The notes below the pieces were generated by a model, which was not told where the DNA came from, did no database searches, and saw nothing but the letters and a program-made list of their open reading frames with translations. Below are positions 25,301 to 43,576 of a stretch of DNA of 64,000 nt, in pieces; position 1 is the first letter of the stretch, and each line of letters begins with the position of its first letter. The DNA lies in contig JACSVZ010000004.1 in assembly GCA_014706295.1 (NCBI GenBank), positions 88,853,047-88,917,046 of the forward strand, read 5' to 3'. Position numbers and translations under genes: made by a program. This DNA comes from Lycocorax pyrrhopterus obiensis. Its lineage: Eukaryota > Chordata > Aves > Passeriformes > Paradisaeidae.

Positions 25301-26934
25301 AAGGCAATATTGTATAAATTAATAAAATCAGATAAATTCCAGGAATCCGTAGGGTCTGCCCTGAATTGCTTTTTCTTCACATGCCTAATAGCCTATAGAA
25401 ATTATTCAGTATTGGTGATATCAGATGCCTGAAATATGGAAAGAGTTTGCTTAATTTTCACCGGTAGTATGGTTCTAGGATAGTTTCCAGTTCAGCCAAA
25501 TGAACCTTTTGAACATTTTTCTTGTTTTGTACTTAATATTTGGCTTCTGTGATGTAGTGAGTTTTTTCTGGAGAACTACAATAGATGGCTTAAAGCTTTA
25601 GTCCCCTTGGTTTGCCTTGTTTTCTGATGTGAAACTGATCAGCACAATCTTTTACGTAGCACCTGCAAATGACTTTGTGTTTTCATGTGGTAACGTGAAT
25701 TTAACACAGAATGAGGTTATGGATTTTCTGTATATTAAATGACAATTTTAAGAACTGTATGTAAAAGCTGTGAATATAGGACCCTGATAGCAGATGGCTC
25801 TTTGGTGTTTCATATGGCAGTTAATGACCTCTATCACTTTAGGGTAAAATGGCAGAAATGTTAGGAGTTTTCCTTGTATGGATTTTGAGTGAGGGGGAAG
25901 AAAAATTCTGATTTTGTAATTTACTCCTGTCTTGCCCAGACTAGCTTGGAGGACAATTCATTGAAACTTAATTTACTTCTTTATTAGTAACATTGATCCT
26001 TTTGGCTAACAGCTTTTGCAAGAGGCATCTGATAGCTAATTTCAGGCAAGAATGTTTTCTGTTGGTCAAGTAAACTCTAGTTACCTCTTCTGAGAGTGCT
26101 AGTGTATATATCAGACACAATTCCAAAAATTTTTAACAGGTCTGATTCTACTACTAGCAATAATTCATTATTACTAATAATTAATCTACTTCATAGATTT
26201 CACGGGCCTGATTTGAAAAAAAGAAACAGTTCTCATTGATGCAGGGTCCTCCCTTTTTCTACAGATTTATTTTTGGCTCTTAAATTTCTGAAGAAAATTC
26301 ATTAAAACTTGAAAAAATATTGTCCCATGTGGTAACCTGAATACGTCAGTGGAGTACAAGCAGCTGTAGGAATAAACAAGCTAATATAATGGTGAAAACA
26401 TTTCTATTTTACCTTTGCAACTGCTCATTGGTTTTTGGCGATTATGAAACCAGTACATACTCTTGTTAAAGCAGTCTGATCTGATATGATGCTTTTTTCT
26501 GGAAAGCTGTTTCTGATAGACCCGCTTTGGAAAGCTTCATTTGCTTCATTTGACTATTTTGACCATGAATGTGGTGCAAAATGTTTGTTAAAAATCTAGT
26601 GACTCTGGGAACAAGAATGTAGTTGTCCTCATTAGAAGGGAGAGGAACAAAGCCTTTTTGCATCAAGGTTGTCTTTAAAACACCTGCAAAGTTCATCTTT
26701 AATCGTGCTTGAAGGCTTATCCATTTCTGTGTGAACAGCTGGGACTTGGTAAAAATTCATAACTACGCCTACACTCAGCAAAGGTACAATCCCTAGTAAA
26801 CTTATGCAAAGAACCTAAAAACTTTTAGACTGATCCAATTGTACTTCTGTACTTGGAAACTACTGAGTGTTCTTGTTTTTCTTATGGCAGCTGCTTGTGA
26901 TAGGGACTGTGCCTATGCCTTCCATATTGGCTAT
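25301..26934. other. Intron sequence, no gene seen
   Basis: AT-rich DNA. The 76-residue minus-strand open frame at 26466-26696 has no recognisable domain and no obvious splice context. Confidence 0.5.
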
Positions 26935-27285
26935 GGAGTCATTGAATAATTTGGCTTAGGAGGGACTGTAGTTATTTGTTTCTGCCACCTGCTGACATTG
27001 GGCTAAGTCAATCATGCTGTTCAGGGCATTACTGAGTTTTCAGCATCACCAGGGATGAAGATACCAGGTCTTCTCTGGGCACCAGTTTAAATATGTCACC
27101 ACCATTTTGGTGGTGTGTTTTCTAATATGAAGTTGTGTTTTTCTAATACAAAGCTGTATTTTTCATGTTGCACCTTACTCATTGCTTGCCATCCTCCCAG
27201 CACCTTTGAAAAAGACCTGTCTTTTTCTATATCACTCCAACAGGTAACTGAAGACGGCAGTAAGCTTCACCCTTTAAAATAACAC
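26935..27285 (-). mobile_element. Old, diverged CR1 LINE fragment, minus strand
   Basis: The order of weakly preserved motifs follows the reverse complement of a CR1 3' region: TTCAGGGCATTACTGAG, CACCAGGGATGAAGATACC, TCTCTGGGCACCAGTTT, a decayed TTTTCTAAT segment, and CAGGTAACTGAAGACGGCAG. Many substitutions and small gaps mark it as much older than the other CR1 copies here. Confidence 0.7.
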
Positions 27286-28419
27286 CTGTCATGTTTTAAG
27301 AACCAAAGAAATCTATTCTGTCTTCTCATACATCATTTTCTACATACCCCTAACCATCTTTCCAAACCCCCCCACAAGTCTTGTCACGTGGTTTAGTACC
27401 AGGAAGTCCAAGAATGTGCCTTCACAAGTAGAGAGCGGAGGAGTTCTCAGTGGAGCCAGCTGGGCCTATTGCTATGCTACTGGAAAAAAGCCCTCTGTAT
27501 TTATAGATGTTATCACTAGAAATGGCTGATCTGTGAAATTACAATGGAGAATGAAATATGTAGTTGTTTCACCCCCCCCACCCCTTTCCTTCTCCAGAGT
27601 CTGAACTCAGTAGTGGTGCACTGCTGTGTTTTCTATTATAAGTTCTGTTTCTTTTGTACAGACAAGCCAAATATATACCATCTGTGGTTTCAGAGTATTT
27701 TAGTGTGTGCATTTTGTGCTGATTAATGCTGCTGAAAGTTAAGGAGGTAGCAATATTTTAAGCTTAAAGTATTGCCATATGCTCAGTATGAAGCAATGCA
27801 AGTTTATCAAATGACAATTTTATTAGCACAGGGGCTTGAAATGATTCTGCTTCCTTAGCACACACACTCGTCTAAACAGTTCCCTTTCTGGTTGCTGTAA
27901 AAGCCTACATGTTAATTGCCAAACTACGTTTCCATGATAAAACAGCATGTGAAGGTGTGTGATTTTTCTGTATGATGAAGTGAATGTGCAAGATACATTA
28001 TGATTCATGACCTAGAACCACCTAGAAAAAATGTTAGTGCGGGGGTGTGTGTGGTGTATGGAAAATGACAGTGGGTTTAAGAGTGGCATTCTGGAAATGT
28101 CTGAGGAATAACACACTAGATTTTCATCTGCTGCTTAGGTTTTGTTTGCACTCAATTTGGTGGCATTTGATCTTGCTGAATTTATTAGAATACTATGAAA
28201 AGATGCTTTCAGAAATATTTCAGGCAAAAAGGCTACCATAGAGGCACCTAGGCAGTCTGATGAATTTTTCTATTAAAGACTTTTCTGTAAACTTTTTTTG
28301 GATTAGTGCAGTATAAAGACCTTGATAAAATACATTTCAGGTTGATGTACTTGAAGTTTCTCCACATATTTGCCTTTTCCTATAGTTACAACCCACCCCA
28401 GAAGATGAGTGTAACACAG
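27286..28419. other. Intron sequence, no gene seen
   Basis: AT-rich sequence with 60-64-residue chance open frames and a short C-rich run near 27571-27586. Confidence 0.5.
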
Positions 28420-29310
28420 TTTCTTATTAATAGAAACCTTGGGGGGAGTTAGAGTTAAGCAAAACGGGATGATTGGTGTTTATATATGTAGGGTTTATTT
28501 TAGAACAATTGCAATGGAAAGCAGGCATGTAGCCCTTTTCATTATTATTATCTTTAGTAATATAGCAATGTAAGAGCATAAAATGAACACTTGAGAAAAT
28601 GTATACAGAAAAGAAAGAGAAGGAGAGGGTAAGAGTAGAAAGATATCACTGCCCATGGATCCAGCAGTGAGACTTGATTGTACGTCTCTTGGTCAAAGTC
28701 TCGGTAGCCATCTTGGTCTGTTGCGGGTGGGGGAAGCCCATGAAGCACGAGCTCAGTGGGTTAACTTAACTTCAGCTTTAGGTGCAAGGCCCAGGTACCA
28801 CAGCTGGGGATGGGCATTTTACACTGTTGCAGCACTGTGCATCTTGCACAGTCCTCTGGTAGAAGCCCCCAGAAATGGGTCTGGGCGTGCTTCTGGAGTC
28901 ACTGGTTTATGACACCTTCCAAGACATTGCTTCTCGTGTCAGCGTGGTTGAGCCTAGTGTGCCCCATCAGAAAGGACGAGTACCTTCAGGCCTATGTATG
29001 AATGTCCCCTGTGAATGTAAATATCCAACACCCTCCTCAGGTAAGGCAGGTGGGGGGCAGTTTTACAACTGAGCCACTTGTGAAACAGGAGGACATTCAT
29101 GGTAAAGAGCACTGTCCTGCTTCTGCAAGGTCTGCTTCTTACCTGCCTTCTCCCTTACCTGGCTCAAAACCCAGCACACATGAAACTCTCCTTGTCCCCA
29201 TTGGGTGGGCGGGTGGATTGGTGTGCAAACCTGGCCTGGCAGAGCACCCTGCTGCCTCCGCAAATGGCAAGAATGTTTTAAGTCATTACTCATTAACATT
29301 CTAGTCTCTC
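28420..29310 (-). mobile_element. Possible LTR-type repeat, unclassified
   Basis: A GC-richer block of repeat-like composition with several overlapping 60-100-residue open frames in different frames and none conserved. On the minus strand an AAATAAACCC signal is present near 28490-28500, consistent with a minus-oriented LTR whose U5 lies at the left. No flanking duplication or clear TG/CA termini were found. The boundaries are approximate and the class is a guess. Confidence 0.35.
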
Positions 29311-34758
<5,448 letters not shown>

Positions 34759-34890
34759 TGTTCACATCAGCAACTCTAAATTCTGGAACTGATGGAAACT
34801 TGAACTATTCTTATTTTCTGGAAGTAAAATTATCTGTGGAAGTTTCAAACATGATTATATCAGTGAAAATAAGTATGAACATCAGAAGTA
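34759..34890 (+). other. Candidate unannotated cassette exon of CSMD1
   Basis: The segment has all the parts of an exon. There is a branch-site-like TAACTAAC with the branch A at 34737, a T-rich tract, AG at 34757-34758, and a GTAAGTT donor at 34891. It is 132 bp long, a multiple of three. With the single base carried over from the CSMD1 exon at 31640-31752 it reads open for its whole length, beginning VFTSATLNSGTDG and ending SVKISMNIRS, and it leaves in the same phase (1). It would therefore insert 44 residues between the first CUB and first Sushi domains without breaking the frame. If the donor were not used, a stop would follow at 34905. The peptide has no cysteine and resembles nothing I know. 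This is a prediction from sequence alone; chance is a real alternative. Confidence 0.3.
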
Positions 34891-35570
34891 GTAAGTTCAG
34901 TTTATAGCATCTGTCAGCTTAATATGCTAAATGATTTATTGACCATTGCAATCATTGTTTCATATATAAACATAAGGTTTTAGCAATGGAATTGGAGAAT
35001 TGAGGGATAGCTCCTCTTTCTGTAATGTGTGGTTGTTTTTTCTAATTGCAGTGGTTTACATCATAGGAAGTATGTTTTGGCTTTGCACGGACTGCAGAAG
35101 GAGAAAACAAAGTACTTGTACAATTTTGCTTAATTCCCTGTTAAAATCAGTTTGATTCCTACATTCTAAAATGAAGTTAACAAGCCATTTTTTAAAAAGG
35201 TGCTTTGAGGGCTACATACAGAATTAAAAAATCAGCATTGCTAAATCATTGTAGTAATTTTCTTTGAGAAGTCAGAAGTATTCCTCTCATACAGAAAACT
35301 ATGACAGCAGTATCTGAACTGCTATGCATATGTATAATTTGAGTAATGCATGGTCTTTCTTCTATCAAAGTACCATGGCCTGCCATTCAGGGAATCCAGC
35401 TGTCAAGTGGAAAAGAACTAGCGAAAGTACAAAACTAATTTCACAGTGTATTTCTAGTCATCAGCATAAAATGAAACATCATGGAGTTTAATTTATATTT
35501 GGATAGACTAGTGTCTGCTGTTAAACATTAAGATGCCCTCTACGGTTAACAATCCTTGATTCATTTTAAG

Positions 35571-35677
35571 GTTTTTTGGTTGGGGTTTTTTTTGTGGTTT
35601 TCTTTGGTTTTGTTTTTGTTTGTTTTTCTTTTGTTTTTTTTTTGTGTGTGGGTGTATGTGGTTGTTTTTGTTGTTTC
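35571..35677 (+). repeat. T/G-rich low-complexity tract
   Basis: Over 100 bases made almost only of T and G, for example GGTTGGGGTTTTTTTTGTGG followed by repeated TTTTG. Confidence 0.9.
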
Positions 35678-36090
35678 TAACCATACTTTGTAGTGTAGAA
35701 TTGGTGGACAGTGTTTAAACAACAAGCCAGATGTACTGGACTTGGTGTTTGTTTGTACCTTTCCTTGACCTCTGTTCTACAGCAGCAGCTGTTCCTTGCC
35801 AGAAAAAGAGCTCTTGAATGTCCCTCTATTCTACTTGCCCTCAGGCCATATTTCCTTTTTTCTTTTGTTCTTTGATTTCTCAAAGCTTTCTGCTCACACC
35901 CAGCATTAACATTTATACTGTCAGTCACGGCATCCTCCCTTATGCATCTTCCCAAAGCTTCTTTTTAAATCCCTTTTAACATCAACAGTGGAAAGTAGTG
36001 ATGCATTTCCATGGTGTATAGTCTTTGAAGAAATTTTCTTTTTTTTCACCTCTTGCTGCTCTTGTTCTTCCTGAGTATCTGTTACATGGT

Positions 36091-36180
36091 GGGGGATTGT
36101 TTTGTTTTGTTTTGCTTTGGTTTTTTTGTTTGGTTTGGGTTTTGTTGTTATTGTTGTGTTTGGTTGGTTTTTTTAATGGT
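36091..36180 (+). repeat. T/G-rich low-complexity tract
   Basis: GGGGG followed by TTTTG and GGTTTGGG repeats, with only two interrupting bases of other kinds in most of its length. Confidence 0.88.
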
Positions 36181-36759
36181 TCAATACTTTTGGCTATATA
36201 AAGTAAACAAAAGACTTGAAAAATTTTCCCAGCCAACCTGGTATGATTCTGTGAGTTTGCCAAGGTAATTTTCCCGACATTGTGATTTTTCTAGTCAACA
36301 TGTACCCCAGTGAAGATAATGGACCTCTAGACTCAATCTAATGTTTGCTGGGTTTTGCTTGTTTCCTTCCCTCAAGTACCAAAGTACCTTTCCTGCACAC
36401 AGTTTAAAGAGTAAAAATTTTCTTGTCATTTGGTCAGTGCTTGAATTGCTTCCTGCTTTTTGTCCATGAGTCTAGTTAATGGCTGTGTAGTTCTCCCAAA
36501 AAACTGTGGTACAATGATGAGACTAGTTACTCTCTGAGAATGGATGAATAATCCAATGAATAAACTGAGGCAAATATTTCAAGCTCACAGTAGGAAGCTA
36601 AATTGGCAAGAAAATACCAACTTTAAACAACTTGTGTGCATAATGATCCCCTACTATTCAGTGTGAGATGAGCAGTCTCCTGAATCTTCAACCATCGCCA
36701 GTTAATCTCTGTGGTTTAGTCATGGGTGCTCTTTTATCTATTAGACAATATTTAATTTT

Positions 36760-36850
36760 CATAGAATCATAGAAGATTGGAAGAAACTGTAAAAATCATC
36801 TAGCTCAAAACCCCATCACCACCATGGGCAGGGAACCCTTCCATTAGCAG
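36760..36850 (-). mobile_element. Short CR1 LINE 3'-end fragment, minus strand
   Basis: CATAGAATCATAGAAGATTGGAAG and the following AAATCATCTAGCTCAAAACCCC match the extreme CR1 3' end in reverse complement. Only about 90 bp remain. Confidence 0.85.
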
Positions 36851-39009
36851 ATTCAATCATTGGAACAATTTTGATTGTTTCAGTGATGTGAAACTGTGAG
36901 TGACTTGTGAACATAAGCGGATTAGTATATCCAGCTCAGAAAATCTCCAAAAGATTATAATGAATATCTAACGATGAAATCGAGAGTTATGCAGTTCGTT
37001 CTATATTCTCTTGCATGGGTTTTGGGAAGGATTAGGTTTGTCACTCCCAAACCTGTAAGTATTTTATATTCTGCTGTGGTTTTTGGAGAAAGAAGCAGTG
37101 TAAATTCTATGAATTTAATCTTTTTAATGTTGAAGGCACAAACTGCCTTTTTCTTAGCTTTTCTTTGGTAAGAAAACTTAACTAACATTAATGCTGTAGT
37201 AAAAGCTGCTATTGTTGTAAATGTAATATTGACAGCTTTGTCTGTTAGTATAATTTGCCGTAAGACCTTTTAATAGGCTGATATATATTTTTTTCTATTT
37301 TTAGTTAAATACTTGCTATTTTGGTAGTCTCTTCAATCTGAGATGTTTGTTGAACCTTTTATCAATATGTGTCTGTGTATGCACATGATGAAGTAAACCA
37401 AAAACTTTTAATAATGAAAGCGGAGACTGGAGTAGGACTTTTTTTTTGAGGCTGAAATTTGCAGTTGTACCTCTTTGGAGTGGCAGTAATTGTTTTCTGA
37501 GAATGAATTTGGGTAAAAATTTCCTTTGTCAATTACAGTCCTTGAAAAGGAAAAGAGTTTTTATTTTATTTCTTTAGCAAATTTTCTTTAAAATAACATC
37601 TTTTTGGAATGGTATCATATTAATGACTGTTAATGATGACATACAGGAAAGAAATCATAATGCAGTTAAAAAACTCCTGAAATTTCAGGTATCACACTGT
37701 GCCATAGTTAGTAGCAGCAAAATCTCAGGGCAGAAGAGGTCTAGCAGGGCTGTGAACCTGTTCTGTGAGACCTCTGCTACCTAATCTAGAATAGCAACGA
37801 TTTAGATATCAAAAGAGTTTTAACAATATCAGCTAAAGAAAATTATTTTTAATCATATATGTGTTCTGAAAACTTCTGAAAAATGAGTGTTTGTGAGGAG
37901 AGATAGGTAAAATAGTCTGCTTGTGTTCTGAAGTGTATGAATGAATCTTCATCAGTTAAAGAAGTGAAATTCCTTTCACTTAATGCTGCTTTTCAGCAAT
38001 ATTCAAAGGACCAGGAGTCAGAAATCTGGAATGCTATTTCCTTAAAATGCCCAAGGGTGGAAATCTCCCAATTTGAAGTTCTAGGAAATTCTTTCCTAGA
38101 AAATAAAGGCACTGTACTGAAAATTGTAATGGAATACACCCTACTTGAATTGTCCAAAAAATGAAATTAAATATTGTAGGTCTCATTATTAACCCCTGAA
38201 TTTTGTATCTAAAGGAAGAATAACTTTTATGTTATGCTATGACCATTATGTTAGTCAATTTATAAGCTATGTCAGTTGTGTTCTACTTTCCAGCTTTCAC
38301 CCAGGCTCAATCTTTCCAGCTTGATCCTTAATGAGGGAAAGACATCCTTCACGTGGCTAGTAGCCCTTACAAAAGGAATTACATGTTTTAAGATAAGTTC
38401 TTGGAACTGTCTTTTTGGCTGCCTCTGATTCTGGAAGGGATTATTTTGTGCCTTCTGGTGACTTACTGATTCATGTAAGAGCAACAGTGATCTTTGTCCT
38501 TGGTGCATGAATCAGTAACAAACACACTGTTGGTGGTTCATACCTTGTAATGGTTTAGTGGACTTGTAACCTCCCTCCACAAAATTCTTACTTCTGCTAC
38601 TATTTGAGATCACAAACCCCAAAGGAAAATGTTTTGGTTAAAGTGTGCTTGCTAGAGGGAAAGATTAAGGGCTTGGTCCTCTGCTACTATGAGATGCCAG
38701 TCCTAAACCAGAACAGCATGTTCTAGCATGGAAAACAGAAGTGGAAAGTCAGTATTGTAACAGGATTGTTTCTTTCTGTGTAGCCTAAATAACTTGCTAC
38801 AGTGGTTTCATGTCACTGCTGCATCCTGAGAGATCATCATCCCAGCTGTGCTGATATTAATATCCCGTTTCATGTTCTTTCTTGTCTGTCATCGTTGATA
38901 TGTGTTCCTATGACTAATATTAACTTGGGAAAAATGCTTCAAGATTTTTTGAAATGTCACAATTATCTAAGTGCACTCATTGCCTTATTTGAATGAGTAT
39001 TAAGATTAT
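36851..39009. other. Intron sequence, no gene seen
   Basis: AT-rich DNA. The frames at 36955-37188 (minus) and 36974-37171 (plus) overlap on opposite strands. The 75-residue plus frame at 37937-38164 has no known domain. Confidence 0.5.
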
Positions 39010-39608
39010 TGTTGTGATTTAACCCCGGTGGGCAGCTGAGCACCATGCAGCCACTCGCTCACCAGCCCTGCAGTGGAATGGGGGAGAGAATCGGAAGGGT
39101 AAAAGTGAGAAAATTTGTGGGTTGAGGTAAAGACAGTTTAATAGTTAAAGCAAAAGCTGTATGTGCAAGCAAAGCAAAGCAAAGTAAGGATTTCATTCAC
39201 TGCTTCCTATCAGCAGGCAGGTGTTCAGACATCTCCACAAAAGCAGAGCTCCATCACGTCTGTGGTTACTGGGGAAGAAAAATGCCATCACTCCAAACAT
39301 TCCTGGGCAATGGCAGCCCTAGCCAGACTCCACCCCTGTCCATTTCATTGCTGAGCATGACACCATATGGTATAGAATAATCCTTTGGTCAGTTCGGGTC
39401 AGCTGTCCCAGCTGTGTTCCCTCCCAACATCTTGTGCTCTTCCAGCCTAGTCATTGACAGGACAAAAGAGGCCTTGACACTGTGTAAGCTCTGCTCAGCA
39501 ATTTTGTGAAACATCCCTGCCTTATTAATACTGTTTTCATCACAAATCCAAAACCCCGCACTAGCTACTATGAAGAAATTTGATTCTCTCATAGCTGGAA
39601 CCAGTACA
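39010..39608 (-). mobile_element. Solo LTR of a common bird endogenous retrovirus, minus strand
   Basis: The + strand runs from TGTTGTGATTTAACCCC through GGAATGGGGGAGAGAATCGG, GGTTGAGGTAAAGACAG and GACACCATATGGTATAGAAT to TAGCTGGAACCAGTACA. This is the order of a widespread bird LTR seen in reverse orientation. Length is 599 bp, which looks complete. A matching target duplication was not found (flanks end GATTAT and begin AATGTG), so it may have decayed. The 120-residue minus frame at 39389-39751 crosses the LTR edge and is not a gene. Confidence 0.85.
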
Positions 39609-42600
39609 AATGTGCAGCAAGATCTAAAAATCCTGTAGATCAGTGTTGTAGGTAGCTTAAAAGAAACCCCAAACAAACAAAACAAAAACCCAAATAAGCA
39701 AACCCCACTCCTACTGAATAGAAAGAGACTAACTTTGCCTGTCCTGTTCAAAATGCTCTAGTTCTATCTGGATTTTAATTTTTGAAGTTACAATATATTC
39801 TCTTGCAGCTGCAATAGTTTGATAAACAAACAAGGTCAAAACTTCCATAATTCTAAAATTGTGTTGGAATTTTTTGGGTCTTTTTAATTCATCCATATAA
39901 GGAATTTATGGCATTCATCTCTTCTCCAAGTGCTTTTCTGAATCAAGCCATGCAATATGACTCAACAGAGTTAGCATTTTTGTTTGTTCCATTTTACAGC
40001 CAAATGGGATTTGGTGGAATAACTTCTTTTGTTCATAGCCTTGCAGATTTGCTGGAGATAGAATTTTAGCTAAGCAGCCTGTGTCCTTCCCTACTCACTC
40101 CATATTTATTGTAAAAAGCAACTGATGCCAAATATCAGGATGCCAGTAGTTAAAGAAGGAACCTGTTTCCTGTTCAAAACTCCGTTTTACTTGAACTTTC
40201 AGCTCTGGGCTTAGTCTCTTCCTCTTTACCAATGTGGAAGTTAAAATAGTGCCAGTGTCTTGTGCATGTTACCAAACTACTCACAGGAGATTTTTGGTGC
40301 GTTTATCCCCAGGCTTCTATTTAGTTGAAAAGTTAAATCCTAATTTCTTTTCTAGTTACTGGATATACTCAGGAGTGTCAACTTACCTTCAGATGGTCCC
40401 AGACGGAATACAGCTGCCACTTACCTAGATTTTAATGAATCTATGACTTGCTTCATTTGTGGTCTTATTTGTAAAGCAAGTTTTTTTTCCTTTGGATGGC
40501 ACAAAGTAGGGAAAGTTGTAATGGGCTTTTGAACTCTTGGATAATAAAAATGCATTTCCAGCCATACCAGTTCTGGTCTGTTGTCGTCTTTCTATTGTTT
40601 ATATATTTTTTGTTATCTATTTTCCTTAACTTAAAGTAGTATCACTTTTTATTATGAAAACTGTTTCTGCCTTTATAAAAAAGTCTCTGAAGCTTAGTAG
40701 GAGTTACTGTTGGTAACTACTTTGTATTTATTATTAATCTGCTTGCAATGGCAAAGATGACTTAGGGATTTTATGTCTTTTGTTGTAAAAATAAAAGAAA
40801 ATGAAAAATCCTTATCTCATCTGGAATCATTGTTTGCAGATTTTTATTCATTTAAACTGGCAAAAGGTGTAGTGTGATGCAGGGTTGAATCAGTATTTCT
40901 GGAATAAACCCCTGTGGGTTATTGGGATAGAAAATAGGAAGTTAGATTTGCTTTGTTACTGTAGCCAGCAGCTGTTATCTTGATTAATTAAAGGTTGTAT
41001 AATTTGCTGTGTTAGATGGATAGTTAGCATATAAATACAGTCACATACCTTGCTTTTCATCTTCTCTTGTATAACTAAACCATTAATAATTGCACTTTGA
41101 ATTACTTTGTTTTTCATATCCTTCCCATATATTGAAGGTTTCATTTGCATAACTTTTCATGTTTTTCTTTTGCAGTTGGGATAATAAGGCAGATAGATCG
41201 AAGTTTGCAACAAAATATACTCATCAAAACAAGCATGTCTAAATTTTTACCAAGGGGCTGATCTTGCTTAGTAATGAAGAAAGTGGCTGGTATGTCACTA
41301 ACTTGTTAACTGTGAAGAAAGGGAGTAGGTTGCTTGTAGTACACATAATGCAGACCCTGCATTTTAACTGAAACTTTTGAAATTTGTTCAAATCTATCAC
41401 ATGATCCTCATCTCTATGTTTTTGTACTAACTCTTGGACTACTTTGTGTATCGCATATCTAAACACTGGTTCTTCACCCAAGTAACGTCGTTAACTTCAT
41501 TAGGTATATGTGTTGCTATAAATGAGCCTGCAAAACCACTTAGAGTGCTTGTTAACTCTGTATTTTGTATTTGTACCCTTTAACACTTGCAAATCTTTTA
41601 TCTTGTATATAGTGGAAGACTTCCTAAAACATTTATAGAATTATTTATGCATGGAATATTTTCGAGAAATCTTGCCTTAAGATTCTTTGAAGCTGGCTTA
41701 TAGGATTGACTTGAAAAGGGCCATAGGAGGCATGGAAGGTCACACAGTCTCCTTGACTGTGTTAGATCTGTGCCTTTCTTACACTTGCTTAACAACAAGG
41801 CATATCTGTGTTGTATCAGTGAATTGTAAACCTGAAGTCACAAGAATGTTAAAGCAACGGTTTTGGTTATGCAAAATCTTATATATGGGGAAAGAGTCAG
41901 CATTCTTTCTGTGTGTATATCTGTAAACCCAGAATTGTTAGAGTAATCAGTCTCGAGTGTCTACTCAATATTAGTCCAGATGAAATTTTTACAGAAAAGT
42001 AAAAAGAACAAGAATGCAGTTAGAGTTGCACAAACAATTCTTGGTTTCTGCTCTTTTTCCTAGCATTATGCTTATCCTTCCCCTGCTCATCTGGGTCCAC
42101 TAGTTGTTTTCTTCTTCCCCAGTTTTAGGATGCACTCGAGGTTGTTATTACTTAAAGAGATTTTATATGTTTTCTTCCATGGTCTGCAGATCCACATATC
42201 GTCCATACTTATTTAATACAGTCTCCCATGCATTTTAGCTAGTCCTTATTTGGTTTTTTGTTACTCCTAAACCCAGTTTTGTCTGGGTCTGCATTTCTGT
42301 AGTTGACTATGGGCGAGTTGTTCATAACTGTGTGCTCTCTAGTGCCAAGTCTTTGTCTCATCTCTTACTGTTCCTATGCATGTGTTTCCCTGGACTGCAT
42401 CCTTTATCTCTGCTTGTCAAAGACTCAAAGCAGGCTTGTATTTCTCTGAACCATGTCATTGTGCCAGTTGCAAAATACTTCGTTTTGCATAGACTATTTG
42501 CTACAGCTATTCATTTAAAACTCTGGCTGTACCATCAGAAAAAAAAGGGAGGAAAAAAAAAGAGGAAACTAAATTAGCCTTAGACAGCCAGTCAATTAGA

Positions 42601-42936
42601 GAAATTGCTATCACAGCTAAATGAAGTAAAGCAAAGCTGCAGGCAAGTTTGAGAATTTCATGCAGAGTGAGCCTGACTGTAGCAAGCATTGGTCCTGAGG
42701 CCTTGCAAGCCCTTTACAAATCTTATGGTCTGTTACTGAGGATGGCTGTGCTGGATTACAGGGTTTCACAGTCATAAAGCATGGTGTGCATAAAACAGTT
42801 ACTTTCTTGATACAGCTTTAGTTTTCAAATTTGCCTGTTTTAATTAACGCTTTCATTAGAACTCTCCAGAGAACTGTTGAGTGTGAAATCCTTGCCTGGT
42901 CCTTGTACTACCAGGCAGCTAGGGTGACCCTTGCCT
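39609..42936. other. Intron sequence, no gene seen
   Basis: AT-rich DNA without a recognised element. Open frames of 60-81 residues (for example 41239-41481 minus and 42332-42577 plus) show no domain. An A/C-rich tract at about 39660-39710 is the complement type of the T/G tracts. The last four bases (GCCT) are the target copy of the next LTR. Confidence 0.5.
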
Positions 42937-43374
42937 TGATGCCTTGATGGGGCTACCTAAAAACAGACGCTAGGCAAAATTAAGAGAATAAAAGCAGGTA
43001 TATTTATTGAAGGGCCTTCAGGTACACTTTGGGTAGTCAAAGCCCCGGGGGCTACGCCCAAAATGAACGCCCGGGTCACAGGTTTTCACACTTTTACAAG
43101 TTTGATCCATTTGCATATCAGGGGTTAATTCTCCAATTACAGCTTCAGGTAATGACGTTATTAACTCAAGTTTGTTCCCCCCCAACCCACTGTTGTTTAC
43201 GTTTCTTGAGGCCTAAGACAGTAAAGTGTCTTTGAGTTTCAGGCCTAGAGAGGATTTTTTTAGTCTGACCAGAATGGGAGAACAGTAGCTAATGAGCTAT
43301 ATGAAGTTTTTAGAATTATGCACTAAAGAATTATAGGATATGAAAAATATAAAAGCTAAAATCCGAAGGCATCA
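42937..43374 (-). mobile_element. Solo LTR, minus strand, with 4-bp duplication and 9-bp inverted ends
   Basis: The 438-bp element starts TGATGCCTT and ends AAGGCATCA on the + strand, a perfect 9-bp terminal inverted repeat. It is flanked by GCCT at 42933-42936 and 43375-43378. Minus orientation follows from an AATAAATATACC signal (about 43003-43014) near what would be its 3' end. A 4-bp duplication suits an ERV1 (gammaretrovirus-like) family. No internal sequence remains. Confidence 0.88.
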
Positions 43375-43576
43375 GCCTGACTAGCTCCCTAAATTTGTGA
43401 TAGCTGGATATCGAGGTATTCATAAAAGATTATAATCATAAAATATTTCAAAAGCAGATTAACATTAGAAGCCTATGTTAACATTAGAGAAATAATCTCA
43501 AAGCAGAGGTGTCTGTTTGTGTTTTTTGACCTTACAGTGCAATTTGAAGGATCACTTTAGCTGTCTATAAGCTGAG

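Larger units (their letters stand above)
34908..36759. other. Intron sequence, no gene seen
   Basis: AT-rich DNA with two T/G tracts (35571-35677 and 36091-36180). The 92- and 93-residue minus-strand frames at 35677-35955 and 35982-36263 abut or cross those tracts and are not credible genes. Confidence 0.5.

Noticed and set aside
34905..35130. Further exon-like sequence after the candidate exon
   Set aside because: Stops occur in the relevant frame and no paired acceptor and donor were seen.
39389..39751. 120-residue minus-strand open frame
   Set aside because: It crosses the boundary of the LTR at 39010-39608 into unrelated sequence, so it cannot be an old gene.
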